Positions 21,384 through 30,817 of a DNA stretch of 39,767 nucleotides are shown here, in pieces. The notes under the pieces were generated by a model, which did no database searches, was not told the origin of the DNA, and saw only the letters and a program-made list of their open reading frames with translations. Source of the stretch: Bradyrhizobium oropedii (GTDB lineage: Bacteria; Pseudomonadota; Alphaproteobacteria; Rhizobiales; Xanthobacteraceae); the NCBI RefSeq assembly GCF_020889685.1, contig NZ_JACMYO010000067.1:1-39767 (forward strand), in the 5' to 3' direction. The translations under genes and the position numbers were made by a program. Positions within the stretch are counted from its first letter, which is position 1; every line of letters starts with the position of its first letter.

Positions 21384-24300
21384 ATGGCCGAGAATTATGC
21401 CCTTCCATCGTTCGATGACATGCCGGATAGTCAGCAGGCTCCTGCGCCTGAACGGCCGCTCATGTTCGATGACTTGCCGGATTGGCCCGGCAAGGAGTGG
21501 GACAATCAATTCCCTCGGGTCGATGATGCGCCGACCAATACGCCTGCGCCAACCTTTGAGGGGCAAGACTTCGATCAGCTACAAGCCAAATATGCCGGGC
21601 AAGATTTTGACGAACTGGCGAGACAGTATGGGGGGCAACCCCAAGCCGAAAGCGAAATGAAGACGTTCGGTCGCGAGGCTGCACATGGGGTATTGCCTGC
21701 AGCGGGCGGCATTCTGGCTGGTGCCGGAACTGGTTTCCTGGCCGGCACCGTCTGGCCTGGCATCGGCAACCTTGTTGGCGCCGTCGCGGGCGGCATTGCC
21801 GGTGCTTACGGCACCAGCAAGGCGCAAGAGGCTGGACTGAAGGCACTCGGGTACGATGATAGCCAGCAACGCGCGGCGAATGCTGAGGCCAATCCAAAGT
21901 CGTCTATGGCCGGTGAGATGGCTCCGGCCTTGGCTACCATGCGACCGGACCGGGCAGCGACAGCGCTGCAGCGCGGTGTCAGCGCTGGTTTGATGGGCGG
22001 CATCAATGCCGGCCAGCAGTATGCGACGACGGGCAAAGTGAACCCGGGAGAGGTTGCTGCCCAAGCGGTCGCAGGCGCTGCGCTCCCATCGTTCAACCGT
22101 TTCGGTCAGCGACTTGAGGCGACCGGGCAACGTCTCGCTGGCAAAGTCGCCGGCCGTCCCAATGTCGACCTCAATCCTGCTGCCCAGCCGGCGCAGGATG
22201 AGGCGCAGGCATCACAGCAGCCCGTTGTGGAAGGCGAAGCGGCGACCGTCCAGACTGCGCCTCCGGAGACTGGCGACACGGTAGGCAATCCCCAGTCGAG
22301 TCCGGAGAGGTCGGATCGGGTCTACGGGAAAGACACCGCGCCGTCCGAACAGGACGACATGCTGACGACTGGCGATATGGACCCGGCGACAGCGGCGGCG
22401 TTGCTGGACCAGTTCGAGGGGAAGCCAGCGCGCCAATCTGCGCCACAGCCAGTGCAAGAGCCCGACCAGCCGCAAGTGGTTAGTCCCCCACAACAGGCTG
22501 AGGGTGTGCGGCTGCCGTCATTCGATGAGATGCCAGGCGAGCATGGGCCCACTCCTCCCGCCGCGATGCCGGCTCGCGCGAACGATGGCGACAAAGTCCA
22601 GGGCGAAGTGGGCGCCGAAGGACTATCCGATCACACGCAGACTGACCAGCCGGAGGGCGCCTCCAAGTCGCCTACCCTGCGCGGCCTGATGGACAAACTC
22701 GTAAACGACGAAGGCGGCTGGGTCGACCACGGCAAGATTGTCGACGACCTCAAGTCCAAGCTCAAGGGATCGGCCTTTCTCCACTCATTCCTCGAGCCAG
22801 GGCGCAAGCCGACCAAGAGCTACATCGCTCGCGGCGTGCATGACAACAATCTCAGTCCCCAGGAAGAGTATGCACGCTCGCTCTCGGACGAGCTTTACAA
22901 GGTGCGCAAAGCGAAAGAGCAGCACGTCATTGACCTCCAGAAGTGGGCTGCGTCGCTGCCAAAGGAGCTGAACAACCCAAAGACGCTTGAGCGAATGTAT
23001 TTCGCGCGCGAGGCCGGCAAGATCAACCAGCTCGATCCGCATGAACAGGCGCTCTACAATCAACACCTGAAGCCCCTCTTTGACGAAAACGACAGGTTGT
23101 TCGATCAGGTTTCGAAGCTTGATCCCGACATGCTTGGCCCCAAGATCCGCGATCACATCTATCGCATCGGGAAAGGCGACTCGCCGGAGAGAAACATCCT
23201 GAACCCGGGTGAGAGCACCGATCCGATCGAGGGCACGTATGCACTCGCCACACGTCCCCGGGGCACGATGCTCGATCGCAAGTTCGTCGCGTTGGAGAGC
23301 CCGGAGGGTCGTCGCTACGTCATCTCGCTAAATCATGACGGCTTCACGTTGTGGAACAATGGCCAACCGATGAAGGTCGTCGACCCCGGCTTCGAATACA
23401 AGAATGGCGAGAACTACCAGCTAGGTCACCGCGACTTCACGATGAAGGAAGCGACGACGCCGGAAATCGAAGAGCACGCGCGTTTGGCCGGCGGCGGCAA
23501 GCCCGAATATTACCACAACGCCGCCCTCTCCGCCTCTGCGGCCAATCTCGACCTTGGCGAGATTGCGCGGCATCTGCAGTTCTTGCAGGATCTTAAATCA
23601 AACCCCGAATTTCTGAAGCACGCCAAAAAGCCAGGCGAGAAAACGCCGGACAACTACGTCGAGACGCGGTTGCAAAACTTCAAGGGCTGGCGAATGGACC
23701 CGCAGCTTGCGTACGTCATGGATGACTTCGCCCGTCCCGGCATCAACGAACCCGCAATCAACCGGCTGCGCCAGCTGAGCCAAGCTGTGACCAAAACGAT
23801 CTTCTGGATGCCGACGGCGCACATCCGCAACGTGGGTGAGCACTGGTTCGTTGAACGCGGCTTCCGATGGCTCCCCGGCACTGGCGGCTATAAAAGCCTC
23901 GCCCTGGATGGCCTGAAGGCGATCAAGTCCGTCGTTACCCAGGACGAATTGCAGAAGCAGTTACGTGAGAGCGGAGCCGGTACGATCTACGGCGGGGTTA
24001 TTTCGCGCAACGCACTCGACAACTTGGCCAAGGGATTTGGAGAGGCGGTCAAAACGAACCCGTCAAAGTGGGACCCTATTGCGCGTCAGTTCGGCGTCGG
24101 ACCGAGCGATCTCGTGAAGGCCGTTTACAAGGCTTCAAGCCACGCCATGTGGGCCGCTAACGATATGTTTCTCACTCACTCCGTGCTCGAGCATATGCGT
24201 GACGGAATGTCGATGCAGGATGCCATCACGAAAGCGGAGCGGCACATACCGAACTATCGCATCCCAACGACCATCATGGGGAGCAAGCAGGGAGCGCGTA

Positions 24301-24998
24301 TCTTCTCTCAGATTTTGGCCGAGCCTACTTTCATGGTTTTCGGTCGCTACCACTATGGGGTCTTCAACTCCTATGCCAACATCGCCAAGGACCTCGTACG
24401 CGGATCTCGCGGCAACAAGCTGGACGCGATCGGCAACTTGTTCGCCATGGGGCTGCTCTCGTTCGCTGTATACCCGGTTCTCGATAAGGCCGCGCGATGG
24501 ATCACCGGAAATGACCACGCAAGCGCGGCGCGTCGTGGGCCTCTCGCGATCCCGTACCATCTTCACGAAGCGGCCCGGGGCAAGGAAAACCTCACCACAG
24601 CAGCGCGCGATACATTTACCTTGTCTCCGGCCCTCTCAACAGCAATGCAACAACTCTCGGGTCTCGACTGGCGCGGGAAGCCAATCATCGAACCGGGAGA
24701 TGTTGCAAAGGCCGCGCATGGGGACTGGCGTGGCGCCGCTCGAGCCGTTGCGCAGGAGGCAGATTTTTTAGGTCGAGGTCTGGTCTCGCCCTACTCCACC
24801 ATGACCAACGTCATCAACAAGAAGCAGAGCTTCGCCGGCGGTTTGCGGGACCAGGCTCTCGATGTCAGAAACCCGAGTCAGGGCGCGATCCGCTACGAAC
24901 AGCAATTGCCCAGGAAGCTGCAAGAATCGGCGGTCAGCCGCCAAAGACATCCTGTCGGGCTTGCAGAGCGGTTAGCGAACAAGGTCACTAAGCCTTAG
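21384..24998 (+). CDS. Phage ejection-type / internal virion-like protein (1204 aa)
   Basis: A very long protein of the kind carried in podovirus virions and injected with DNA. The N-terminus has repeated short motifs (LPSFDDMPD at 8-16, again as LPSFDEMPG near 380; GQDFDQL/GQDFDEL at 60-78). A Gly-zipper membrane-inserting region follows (about 103-145, PAAGGILAGAGTGFLAGT and GAVAGGIAGAYG). Residues 230-430 are Pro/Gln-rich linker; the rest is large and helical, with further Gly/aromatic membrane-like patches (for example LFAMGLLSFAVYP). No lytic transglycosylase motif was spotted. ATG 21384 is preceded by GAGAGG. It is alone: no capsid, portal, tail or terminase gene is adjacent, and the neighbours point the other way. 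Confidence 0.7.
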   Translation: MAENYALPSFDDMPDSQQAPAPERPLMFDDLPDWPGKEWDNQFPRVDDAPTNTPAPTFEGQDFDQLQAKYAGQDFDELARQYGGQPQAESEMKTFGREAAHGVLPAAGGILAGAGTGFLAGTVWPGIGNLVGAVAGGIAGAYGTSKAQEAGLKALGYDDSQQRAANAEANPKSSMAGEMAPALATMRPDRAATALQRGVSAGLMGGINAGQQYATTGKVNPGEVAAQAVAGAALPSFNRFGQRLEATGQRLAGKVAGRPNVDLNPAAQPAQDEAQASQQPVVEGEAATVQTAPPETGDTVGNPQSSPERSDRVYGKDTAPSEQDDMLTTGDMDPATAAALLDQFEGKPARQSAPQPVQEPDQPQVVSPPQQAEGVRLPSFDEMPGEHGPTPPAAMPARANDGDKVQGEVGAEGLSDHTQTDQPEGASKSPTLRGLMDKLVNDEGGWVDHGKIVDDLKSKLKGSAFLHSFLEPGRKPTKSYIARGVHDNNLSPQEEYARSLSDELYKVRKAKEQHVIDLQKWAASLPKELNNPKTLERMYFAREAGKINQLDPHEQALYNQHLKPLFDENDRLFDQVSKLDPDMLGPKIRDHIYRIGKGDSPERNILNPGESTDPIEGTYALATRPRGTMLDRKFVALESPEGRRYVISLNHDGFTLWNNGQPMKVVDPGFEYKNGENYQLGHRDFTMKEATTPEIEEHARLAGGGKPEYYHNAALSASAANLDLGEIARHLQFLQDLKSNPEFLKHAKKPGEKTPDNYVETRLQNFKGWRMDPQLAYVMDDFARPGINEPAINRLRQLSQAVTKTIFWMPTAHIRNVGEHWFVERGFRWLPGTGGYKSLALDGLKAIKSVVTQDELQKQLRESGAGTIYGGVISRNALDNLAKGFGEAVKTNPSKWDPIARQFGVGPSDLVKAVYKASSHAMWAANDMFLTHSVLEHMRDGMSMQDAITKAERHIPNYRIPTTIMGSKQGARIFSQILAEPTFMVFGRYHYGVFNSYANIAKDLVRGSRGNKLDAIGNLFAMGLLSFAVYPVLDKAARWITGNDHASAARRGPLAIPYHLHEAARGKENLTTAARDTFTLSPALSTAMQQLSGLDWRGKPIIEPGDVAKAAHGDWRGAARAVAQEADFLGRGLVSPYSTMTNVINKKQSFAGGLRDQALDVRNPSQGAIRYEQQLPRKLQESAVSRQRHPVGLAERLANKVTKP

Positions 24999-25163
24999 AC
25001 CGCCGCCCGTAATGGCCATGCACCCACGACGGGAAAGGCTGCTCGCGCCGCCACACAGCTGTGATGCTGTAGGCGACTCCCCTACGCGGGCCAGGGTGCA
25101 AAAAAGCGCCCGATGAAATTAGGACGGTCGCGGATACCTCGATCTGGCACAACACACCGCGCC

Positions 25164-26930
25164 TCACTCATATCCTGCTTTCTCAAGTCCCCCGATGTAA
25201 AGTTCGCGCATCCAAGGGTGAGCATGCGTGGCCCGATCAGCAATCTCTTTCAATGTTTGCACTGGCGTAAACGATCTGAGGACCGAGACGGCCTCACGGG
25301 CTTCGTCGGTTCTGCCGAGGTGCGCCAACGCTGCGGCCTTGTATCGCCACGTAACCCGTGCAGGGCCAAGCTCAATCGAACGGGTCAGCAGTGACAGAGC
25401 TTTGGCGAAGTCTCGTTCAAAGAACGCAACCATCCCCAAGCCCTGCACTATGAAATAGTTGCGCGGATCCAGCGGGTTGATGTGCAATGCTCTCTCAAAG
25501 TTGTGTCGCGCGGCGTCGAATTCACCACGAAAGAGATAGCCATAAGCGCTGTTGACACAAACGAGAGCTGAATTTGGCTGAAGGCGGAGCGCCCGTTCGC
25601 CATATTCCAGCGATTGCGCGTGCTTGCCAACGAGCACCGAGAGGACCCACGAAGCGACGGCGAGCGCGGTGCCGTCCTCCGGATCGGCTTGAACCGCTTG
25701 CTGCGCAATCCGCTCCGCCTCGAGCACACCTTCCCTGAATGGTCGCGCACCAAAAATGGATTGCCGCCCGATACAGTCAGCAAGATATGCGAGGGCGCTG
25801 GAATATTCAGGGTCTATGGCTACGGCTTGTCGAAGAAAGCCTTCCGCTCGCGCATAGGATGGCGCATCAAGCTCTCGCAAGAAAGGCTGCGCGCGCAGGA
25901 AGCAATCGTAGGCGGTCAAGTCGGAGGTCGGCTTTTTCTTCGACCGTTCGATTTCCCTCAAATTGATGGTCGGCTCGATTGCCGAGGCAACGGCGGAAGT
26001 CACTTCATCCTGCAACTCGAAAACGTTGGTGTACTCGCGCTCGAAACGGTCTGCCCAGATATGGTGTCCTGTCTCGGCCTCTATGAGCTGCCCAGTGATG
26101 CGAACCCTCTGGCCGGCTTTGCGAACACTGCCTTCGAGCACGTATCGAACGCCGAGCTCTCGCCCAACGTGCTTGATATCGACGGCCCTGCCCTTGTAGG
26201 TGAAGGTGGTATTCCGCGCGATCACGAAGAACCACTTCACGCGCGACAACGCGGTGATAATGTCTTCCACCATGCCGTCGGCAAAGTATTCCTGCTCGGG
26301 GTCGCCGCTCATGTTCTGGAACGGCAACACTGCGATCGAGGGCTTGTCGGGCAACGGTAATAGTTTGGTGTATTCCGCAAGCGGTTTGGCGCTAGCGGTC
26401 GCGGGAGGCAGAGCGGATCTCACAGCATACAGCCGCACCGGCCGGTCGATATTCTTGAGCGGCTTTTCGCCCAGATCGTCGAAAGCGAAGGCTGTCTTTC
26501 CGCGAACCTGCCGGAAAGCATCATCGGACAGGTAAACACCTCCGGGCACGCATTCGCTTTCGACCCGCGCGGCTACATTGACACCGTCACCGAAGATGTC
26601 ATCACCGTCGATAATGATGTCGCCGACATTGATACCGATGCGAAGGGTAATCTCGGGGCCGCCGGCCTCACGTTCCGCCATTTTGCTCTGTACGGCCATG
26701 GCGCACGTTACGGCATCGACGGCACTTGCGAACTCGACGAGCAGACCGTCACCGGTGGTCTTTACGATACGTCCCTTGTGGCCGGCGATCGCGGGGTCAA
26801 CAATTTGGAGCCGAACAGCTTTCAGCGCTTCCAACGTGCCGAGTTCGTCAGCGCCCATCAAACGCGAGTAGCCGGCGACGTCAGCCGCCAGCACCGCCGC
26901 CAATCGCCGCTCGATATGTCCAGTCGCCAC
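25164..26930 (-). CDS. Class III adenylate/guanylate cyclase with TolB-like and TPR regions (588 aa)
   Basis: A cyclase homology domain (1-170) comes first: ERRLAAVLAADVAGYSRLM with metal-binding Asp17, TTGDGLLVEF with Asp61, and GDGVNVAARVE with Asn118 and Arg122. A TolB-N/FlgO-like stretch follows (about 190-310, SIAVLPFQNMSGDPEQEYFADG). The rest is TPR repeats (about 380-580, for example AQSLEYGERALRLQPNSALV). The architecture is abundant in rhizobia. It should make cyclic nucleotide (probably cAMP) in the cytosol; the TPRs probably sense or recruit a partner. All catalytic residues I can check are present. It starts at ATG 26930 and faces away from the membrane-protein gene at 27351. Confidence 0.92.
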   Translation of the reverse strand: MATGHIERRLAAVLAADVAGYSRLMGADELGTLEALKAVRLQIVDPAIAGHKGRIVKTTGDGLLVEFASAVDAVTCAMAVQSKMAEREAGGPEITLRIGINVGDIIIDGDDIFGDGVNVAARVESECVPGGVYLSDDAFRQVRGKTAFAFDDLGEKPLKNIDRPVRLYAVRSALPPATASAKPLAEYTKLLPLPDKPSIAVLPFQNMSGDPEQEYFADGMVEDIITALSRVKWFFVIARNTTFTYKGRAVDIKHVGRELGVRYVLEGSVRKAGQRVRITGQLIEAETGHHIWADRFEREYTNVFELQDEVTSAVASAIEPTINLREIERSKKKPTSDLTAYDCFLRAQPFLRELDAPSYARAEGFLRQAVAIDPEYSSALAYLADCIGRQSIFGARPFREGVLEAERIAQQAVQADPEDGTALAVASWVLSVLVGKHAQSLEYGERALRLQPNSALVCVNSAYGYLFRGEFDAARHNFERALHINPLDPRNYFIVQGLGMVAFFERDFAKALSLLTRSIELGPARVTWRYKAAALAHLGRTDEAREAVSVLRSFTPVQTLKEIADRATHAHPWMRELYIGGLEKAGYE

Positions 26931-27350
26931 GAAAACCTCAGCCGCAACTTCGACCGGCGGCCATCAAATCACGACAACGGGTTCCTCGCCAGTGCGGGCG
27001 GGAAGGATTCGGGGTTACAACAATGGCCGAATGGGGCGTGCGACGAAGGCCGGCTGATGTCCGCTTCTACGTCGACAAGCCCGCTGGCGACTTAAGGACA
27101 TCAATGTGCTTACCGGCTCCTACCTGTGCGTGAGTGTGCCCGTACCCTAGAATCGCCGGTCAACCAGGAATTTCGCCTTTGCGTCGCACAACTACCCGAT
27201 CACACTGCATTGGCAGGATGAGGTCCGTCGGTATACAGTGGCTATATGCACCATTTTGTGCGGAACGTCGCTTCAGCAGCTGGGCGGGCGCGGCTGCGCG
27301 GAGGAAATGATTCAAGTTTTGAAGCGCCAATATTCTGGATGAGGCGACGC
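26931..27350. other. Divergent intergenic region
   Basis: A 420-bp space between the cyclase (minus) and the membrane protein (plus). A short open frame (27024-27134, starting MAEWGVRRRPADVRFYV) is visible but has no ribosome site or recognised pattern. Otherwise nothing specific is seen; it must hold both promoters. Confidence 0.4.
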
Positions 27351-28691
27351 ATGAAGGTTGCCAGCAATATTTCGTTTGTCGATTTCGTTGACCGCAATCC
27401 CGCTGAGCGGGGCCGCGTAGGCCGAAACGCTAGACGGTCAGGTCATGCCGTAGCGCGCATCGTTGCCCTCGTATTGATTGCTATCTTGTTCGAAACCAGC
27501 GCGGCACGTTCCGATACGGCTCGCGAACGCTATGATGATAGTCGAGCCATGGCCGCGGCGGCGCTTGCGAGTGGTCGACTCGCAGATGCAACCAGATTCG
27601 CCACGCAAGCGTTCTCTGAATTATCCGACGGCACCAAAATTGAATTTACTCCAAGTAACAATGGTGTCGCGGCAATGGTCAGGTACGTCAACAGAAACGC
27701 AATGCCGCCCGTCAGGCAACAGCTCACGCTAGCGCAGTTTAATTCGTGGCTCACCAAATATGACTATTGGCAAAGCTTCACGCCGGGACAGAAGCCAGTC
27801 TTCTTAACAGATAAGGAGGTTGGGCTCCCAGCCAGGAAACAGACCGCGACTACACCAGCAAACCAGTCCGTGCCGAACTGGGATGACCTACCGACCTTTG
27901 ATCCTGATGCTTCCCTGCGGGAACAAGATGGGCCTAATTGGCGCTTCAGACCGTTAGCCTTCATGCAAGAAGCGGAGCGCATCTTTTTCGCTGGTGTCGC
28001 TTTTGTCCTTACCGTGCTCGTCGTGCTGCAATTAAAGTCTGCGTTTCAGTCCACCGATGGATTTAGCCATGCACTCTTGCAGAGGTGGTCCGCGTTCAAG
28101 ATTGGGATAAGGCAGCCTAAAACCCTGGAGCAGATTAAACGGCAGCAGGTTTTAGGAACGATCGGAGGAATCCTTTTCATTGCATGGTGGGCGGTTCGCG
28201 ACATGCTGGATCCCGCTTCGTCCGATCGAATTCAGCGTCTTACCAATTTAGAAGCACATCCGTGGGCCAGCTTTGTCGGCGCGCTCGCTCCTATCATTCT
28301 GCTCGCGCCATTTGGCTATTGGTTGATCGGGCGTCTCGCGCGACGAACCGTGGCTGGAGCCGGTCAATCTACTCTCGAGACCCCTTTCGTCAGCGCAATA
28401 GCTACGACCGCAGCGCCCGGAGTTCATGCCGTCGGTCAAGAACGGTGGAAGATCATACAGGATATTGAACCCAAGCACTGCATCGCGTTGGGCATCTTCG
28501 TTGCCATCGCGGGCTTCCTTTTGCTGGACAGGTGGTGGCCGATGGGCGGCTTCTGGGGCAACGTTATGACCGGAAAATGCTTGGGAGTGCCATATCGCTA
28601 CGTGTTGCTCTGCTCAATCGCTTCGGTCTCGTGGGGCCTTTATTGTAGTTGGTCGGAGAAGAAAAGTGCGGCAGTCACTCGGTCAGGGTGA
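27351..28691 (+). CDS. Multi-pass membrane protein of unknown function (446 aa)
   Basis: It has a long signal-like N-terminus (hydrophobic ARIVALVLIAILFETSAARS near 35-54), then a soluble region (about 55-215). In this region MAAAALASGRLADATRFATQ, LSDGTKIEFTPSNNGVAAMV and LTLAQFNSWL are reminiscent of a helical-plus-beta domain in large rhizobial podophage proteins. Five transmembrane helices follow (IFFAGVAFVLTVLVVLQL, GTIGGILFIAWWAV, FVGALAPIILLAPFGYWL, IALGIFVAIAGFLLL, VLLCSIASVSWGLYC). ATG 27351 has GAGG six bases before it; ATG 27246 upstream would add a leader without a ribosome site. The phage resemblance is a weak inference; no named family is recognised. Confidence 0.65.
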   Translation: MKVASNISFVDFVDRNPAERGRVGRNARRSGHAVARIVALVLIAILFETSAARSDTARERYDDSRAMAAAALASGRLADATRFATQAFSELSDGTKIEFTPSNNGVAAMVRYVNRNAMPPVRQQLTLAQFNSWLTKYDYWQSFTPGQKPVFLTDKEVGLPARKQTATTPANQSVPNWDDLPTFDPDASLREQDGPNWRFRPLAFMQEAERIFFAGVAFVLTVLVVLQLKSAFQSTDGFSHALLQRWSAFKIGIRQPKTLEQIKRQQVLGTIGGILFIAWWAVRDMLDPASSDRIQRLTNLEAHPWASFVGALAPIILLAPFGYWLIGRLARRTVAGAGQSTLETPFVSAIATTAAPGVHAVGQERWKIIQDIEPKHCIALGIFVAIAGFLLLDRWWPMGGFWGNVMTGKCLGVPYRYVLLCSIASVSWGLYCSWSEKKSAAVTRSG

Positions 28692-29074
28692 CACGCGCTC
28701 ACGATGCGGTGCCCCCATCTCGGCTTCCTTGCGGCTTGCTTAAGAAAAAAGTTTTGGAGGTCCTAGGTATTTTTGGGGCACGTTAAGCGCGCGCGAGAGG
28801 GGTGCCATGGACAGGTGTACCCAGGGGGATCCATCGAGCGCCAACGCGTGAAGGCCGGCGCGGCGGGGGCTGTCGCTTGAAGATCGGAAGGCTGCAGAAA
28901 AAATAATTGAATGGCGCGACCATCAGCGTTCACCGGCGTAGTAGCGAGGCCCGCTGCGCACACGAGTGCATCAGCACCGCGCGTCGCTCAGGTTTCAGCT
29001 CGATCGGCAGGCGATCAAACTGCCATTATCGTGGTTATAGGAACCCGCCGCCGGCGCGCGCGTTTACGCACCCC
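28692..29074. other. Non-coding stretch
   Basis: 383 bp without a convincing gene. It begins with a locally AT-rich run (AAGAAAAAAGTTTTGGAGG near 28743) that could terminate the upstream gene, followed by GC-rich sequence with short palindromes. A short frame on the minus strand ending ...HPSRARLTCPKNT was noted but not supported. Confidence 0.4.
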
Positions 29075-29302
29075 ATGACCACCATCGACATCATTCGCAC
29101 TCGCGACGGGACCTATGCCGTCACCCTCAACGACGACGTCGTCGCAGTCGGACTAACCAAAGCCGCCGCGTGGCGCGCGGCGGAGGAGCTGGTGATGTCC
29201 GACACCGCCGAGGACGCGCTTCTATCACCCCGTCCCGCGTCCCCAGCGCCGGCAGGGCCGGTCAGCGAACTCATGGCCTACACAGCAACGCCGCCCGCTT
29301 GA
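29075..29302 (+). CDS. Small hypothetical protein (75 aa)
   Basis: MTTIDIIRTRDGTYAVTLND DVVAVGLTKAAAWRAAEELV (split) forms a beta hairpin followed by a helix, then a Pro/Ala-rich tail. The 'R-x-RDGTYAV...A-x-GLT-x-x-x-AW-R' pattern occurs in small rhizobial proteins of unknown role. ATG 29075 lacks a strong ribosome site; an upstream extension of the same frame has no protein-like character. It lies upstream of the resolvase. Confidence 0.6.
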   Translation: MTTIDIIRTRDGTYAVTLNDDVVAVGLTKAAAWRAAEELVMSDTAEDALLSPRPASPAPAGPVSELMAYTATPPA

Positions 29303-29469
29303 AATCGATGCGGACGGCGTTGGCCCTAGCCCCAGGAAGGTGATGCAAAATCCTGGCTCGGATGAGCCTGCAACTTTCGGGCCAAGCCAGTTTTGGAAAG
29401 GCTGGTGTCATTGGGCCCATGGGTGCAAAGCCGCTCGAGCCACCACGGGCATCAAGCGCCGCGGACTAA

Positions 29470-29550
29470 TTTGCAAAACTCCTAAGTTTCACAAAAAATA
29501 GCTGGACAAGCAAAATCAGCGGGTTATCATTTGCGAAACTTACTTGCAAA
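29470..29550. repeat. Two imperfect palindromes, candidate res site
   Basis: Site I (29470-29495) has half-sites TTTGCAAAACT and AAGTTTCACAAA around CCT; site II (29530-29550) has TTTGCGAAACTT followed by ACTTGCAAA. The shared half-site is TTTGCrAAACTT. Both lie just upstream of the serine resolvase start (29564). Resolvases typically bind multiple such dyads next to their own gene. Function inferred from position and symmetry. Confidence 0.5.
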
Positions 29551-29563
29551 ATTGAGGCGGAAA

Positions 29564-30151
29564 ATGGCGACCCTCGGCTACGCTCGCGTCTCGACCCAGG
29601 ACCAGCACCTCACCGGTCAATTAGAGGCCCTCAAGACTGCCGGTGCCGACACCATCTATCGCGAGAAGGTCAGCGGCGCCCGCGCCGATCGCCCTCAACT
29701 GGCGAAGCTCATGGCCGCTGTGAAGGCCGGTGACGTGGTCCTGGTCACCAAGCTGGACCGGCTCGGCCGATCCACCCGCGAACTGCTCGACCTGATCGAA
29801 CGTATCGGCAAGGCCGGCGCGGTGTTCCGCAGCCTCGGAGATCCGCTCTTCGATACCTCATCAGCTCAGGGTCAGCTTCTCGCGACCATGCTGGCCGCTA
29901 TCGCGCAATTCGAGCGCTCACTGATCGCTGAGCGCACTGGTGAGGGCCGCAAACGTGCCATGGCCAACAAGGTCAAGTTTGGCCGCAGGCGAAAGCTCTC
30001 CGAATACCAGCGCGAGGAAGCGGTGAAGCGCCGGGCTGCCGGTGAGAGCCTGGCGTCGATCGCAAAGTCCTATGCCGTCGATGTCAGCATGATCTCGCGT
30101 CTGGCGCCGGGATACCGCGCCCCTTTCGAGGCCGCCGACGCAGACGCCTGA
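29564..30151 (+). CDS. Serine recombinase (resolvase/invertase family, 195 aa)
   Basis: The catalytic domain starts ATLGYARVSTQDQ with nucleophile Ser10. It continues with REKVSGARADRPQL, DVVLVTKLDRLGRSTREL and the E-helix region QGQLLATMLAAIAQFERSLI. The C-terminal HTH DNA-binding domain (RRRKLSEYQREEAVKRRAAG then SLASIAKSYAVDVSMISRL) is complete. Length fits Tn3-type resolvases and Pin-type invertases. ATG 29564 is chosen because it gives the canonical N-terminus and GAGG lies before it. With no transposase nearby, it may resolve multimers of the island circle or be a leftover of a transposon. Two dyads just upstream look like its site. Confidence 0.93.
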   Translation: MATLGYARVSTQDQHLTGQLEALKTAGADTIYREKVSGARADRPQLAKLMAAVKAGDVVLVTKLDRLGRSTRELLDLIERIGKAGAVFRSLGDPLFDTSSAQGQLLATMLAAIAQFERSLIAERTGEGRKRAMANKVKFGRRRKLSEYQREEAVKRRAAGESLASIAKSYAVDVSMISRLAPGYRAPFEAADADA

Positions 30152-30394
30152 AATAGCCCGGCCATCCATCGCCAAGGGGGTCCTGGCGGTCGGCCGGTTT
30201 GGTGCTCGCGGCCCTCGAGGGCGGATGGTGGAGCGCGCCGGAGAGGCCGACGGGCTGGGCTTCAAGCGGCTTCTCGACGGCGCCACGGCTCTGACGGCGC
30301 CAGCGGCCACCGCTGTCAAGGCTCACAAAGTCGTCCAGGAACCCCAGGAGCACCAGCGCGTTCAGGATGCTAAGTCAGTACCCGCGTTATCACG

Positions 30395-30646
30395 ATGCCA
30401 GCACGCGCCAACAAGCCTTGGTCTCACGCGGACGAGCGGAAGCTCCTAGCTCTGCACAATGAAGCGATGCCCCTTAAATCCATCGCCAAAGCTCTCGGTC
30501 GGTCAGAAGAAGCTGTCCGGCAGCGCTTGATCGGGATTGGCTGGCGGCAAACGGTGAAACTGCTCCGACGCACGGACAACCCGAATGAGAATGTAATCGA
30601 GGCCGCAGCGGCGTTCGCCGTTAGCCAGTCCGGCAATGGATCGTAG
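30395..30646 (+). CDS. SANT/Myb-like helix-turn-helix protein (83 aa)
   Basis: ANKPWSHADERKLLALHNEA MPLKSIAKALGRSEEAVRQR (split) is a three-helix Myb/SANT-like fold with a conserved Trp near the start and the recognition helix EEAVRQRLIGIGW. Such short proteins are frequent in Bradyrhizobium. It is probably DNA-binding. ATG 30395 is the natural start. The C-terminal tail (NENVIEAAAAFAVSQ) is of unknown role. Confidence 0.7.
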   Translation: MPARANKPWSHADERKLLALHNEAMPLKSIAKALGRSEEAVRQRLIGIGWRQTVKLLRRTDNPNENVIEAAAAFAVSQSGNGS

Positions 30647-30733
30647 TACCGTGTCATTGTTCCACCGCTGCCGGCCTGATCGGAGGAACTCACCGCTGCA
30701 ACGGGGCATTTTCCTGGAAAAGCGGAGCGTCCG

Positions 30734-30817
30734 ATGGAATCAATCTTGGGAATAGCCAGTCTCATCGGGACCTTCGTGGTGTTGGCAGCGCTCTATTTGC
30801 GGTTCGTTCGTGGCTAG
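30734..30817 (+). CDS. Tiny membrane peptide (27 aa)
   Basis: MESILGIASLIGTFVVLAAL YLRFVRG (split) is a single hydrophobic helix with a basic end. GGAG lies 7 bases before ATG 30734. It is too short to compare but has the look of a real single-pass peptide. Role unknown. Confidence 0.45.
   Translation: MESILGIASLIGTFVVLAALYLRFVRG

Noticed and set aside
25614..26360. 248-codon plus-strand frame inside the cyclase gene
   Set aside because: Antisense to a confidently identified cyclase.
28763..28963. Minus-strand frame ending HPSRARLTCPKNT
   Set aside because: No start or ribosome site; only a vague memory of the ending.
30225..30449. 74-codon frame beginning MVERAGEADGLGFK
   Set aside because: The first residues recall tyrosine-recombinase C-termini but the rest does not, and it overlaps the SANT-like gene; too weak to call a remnant.
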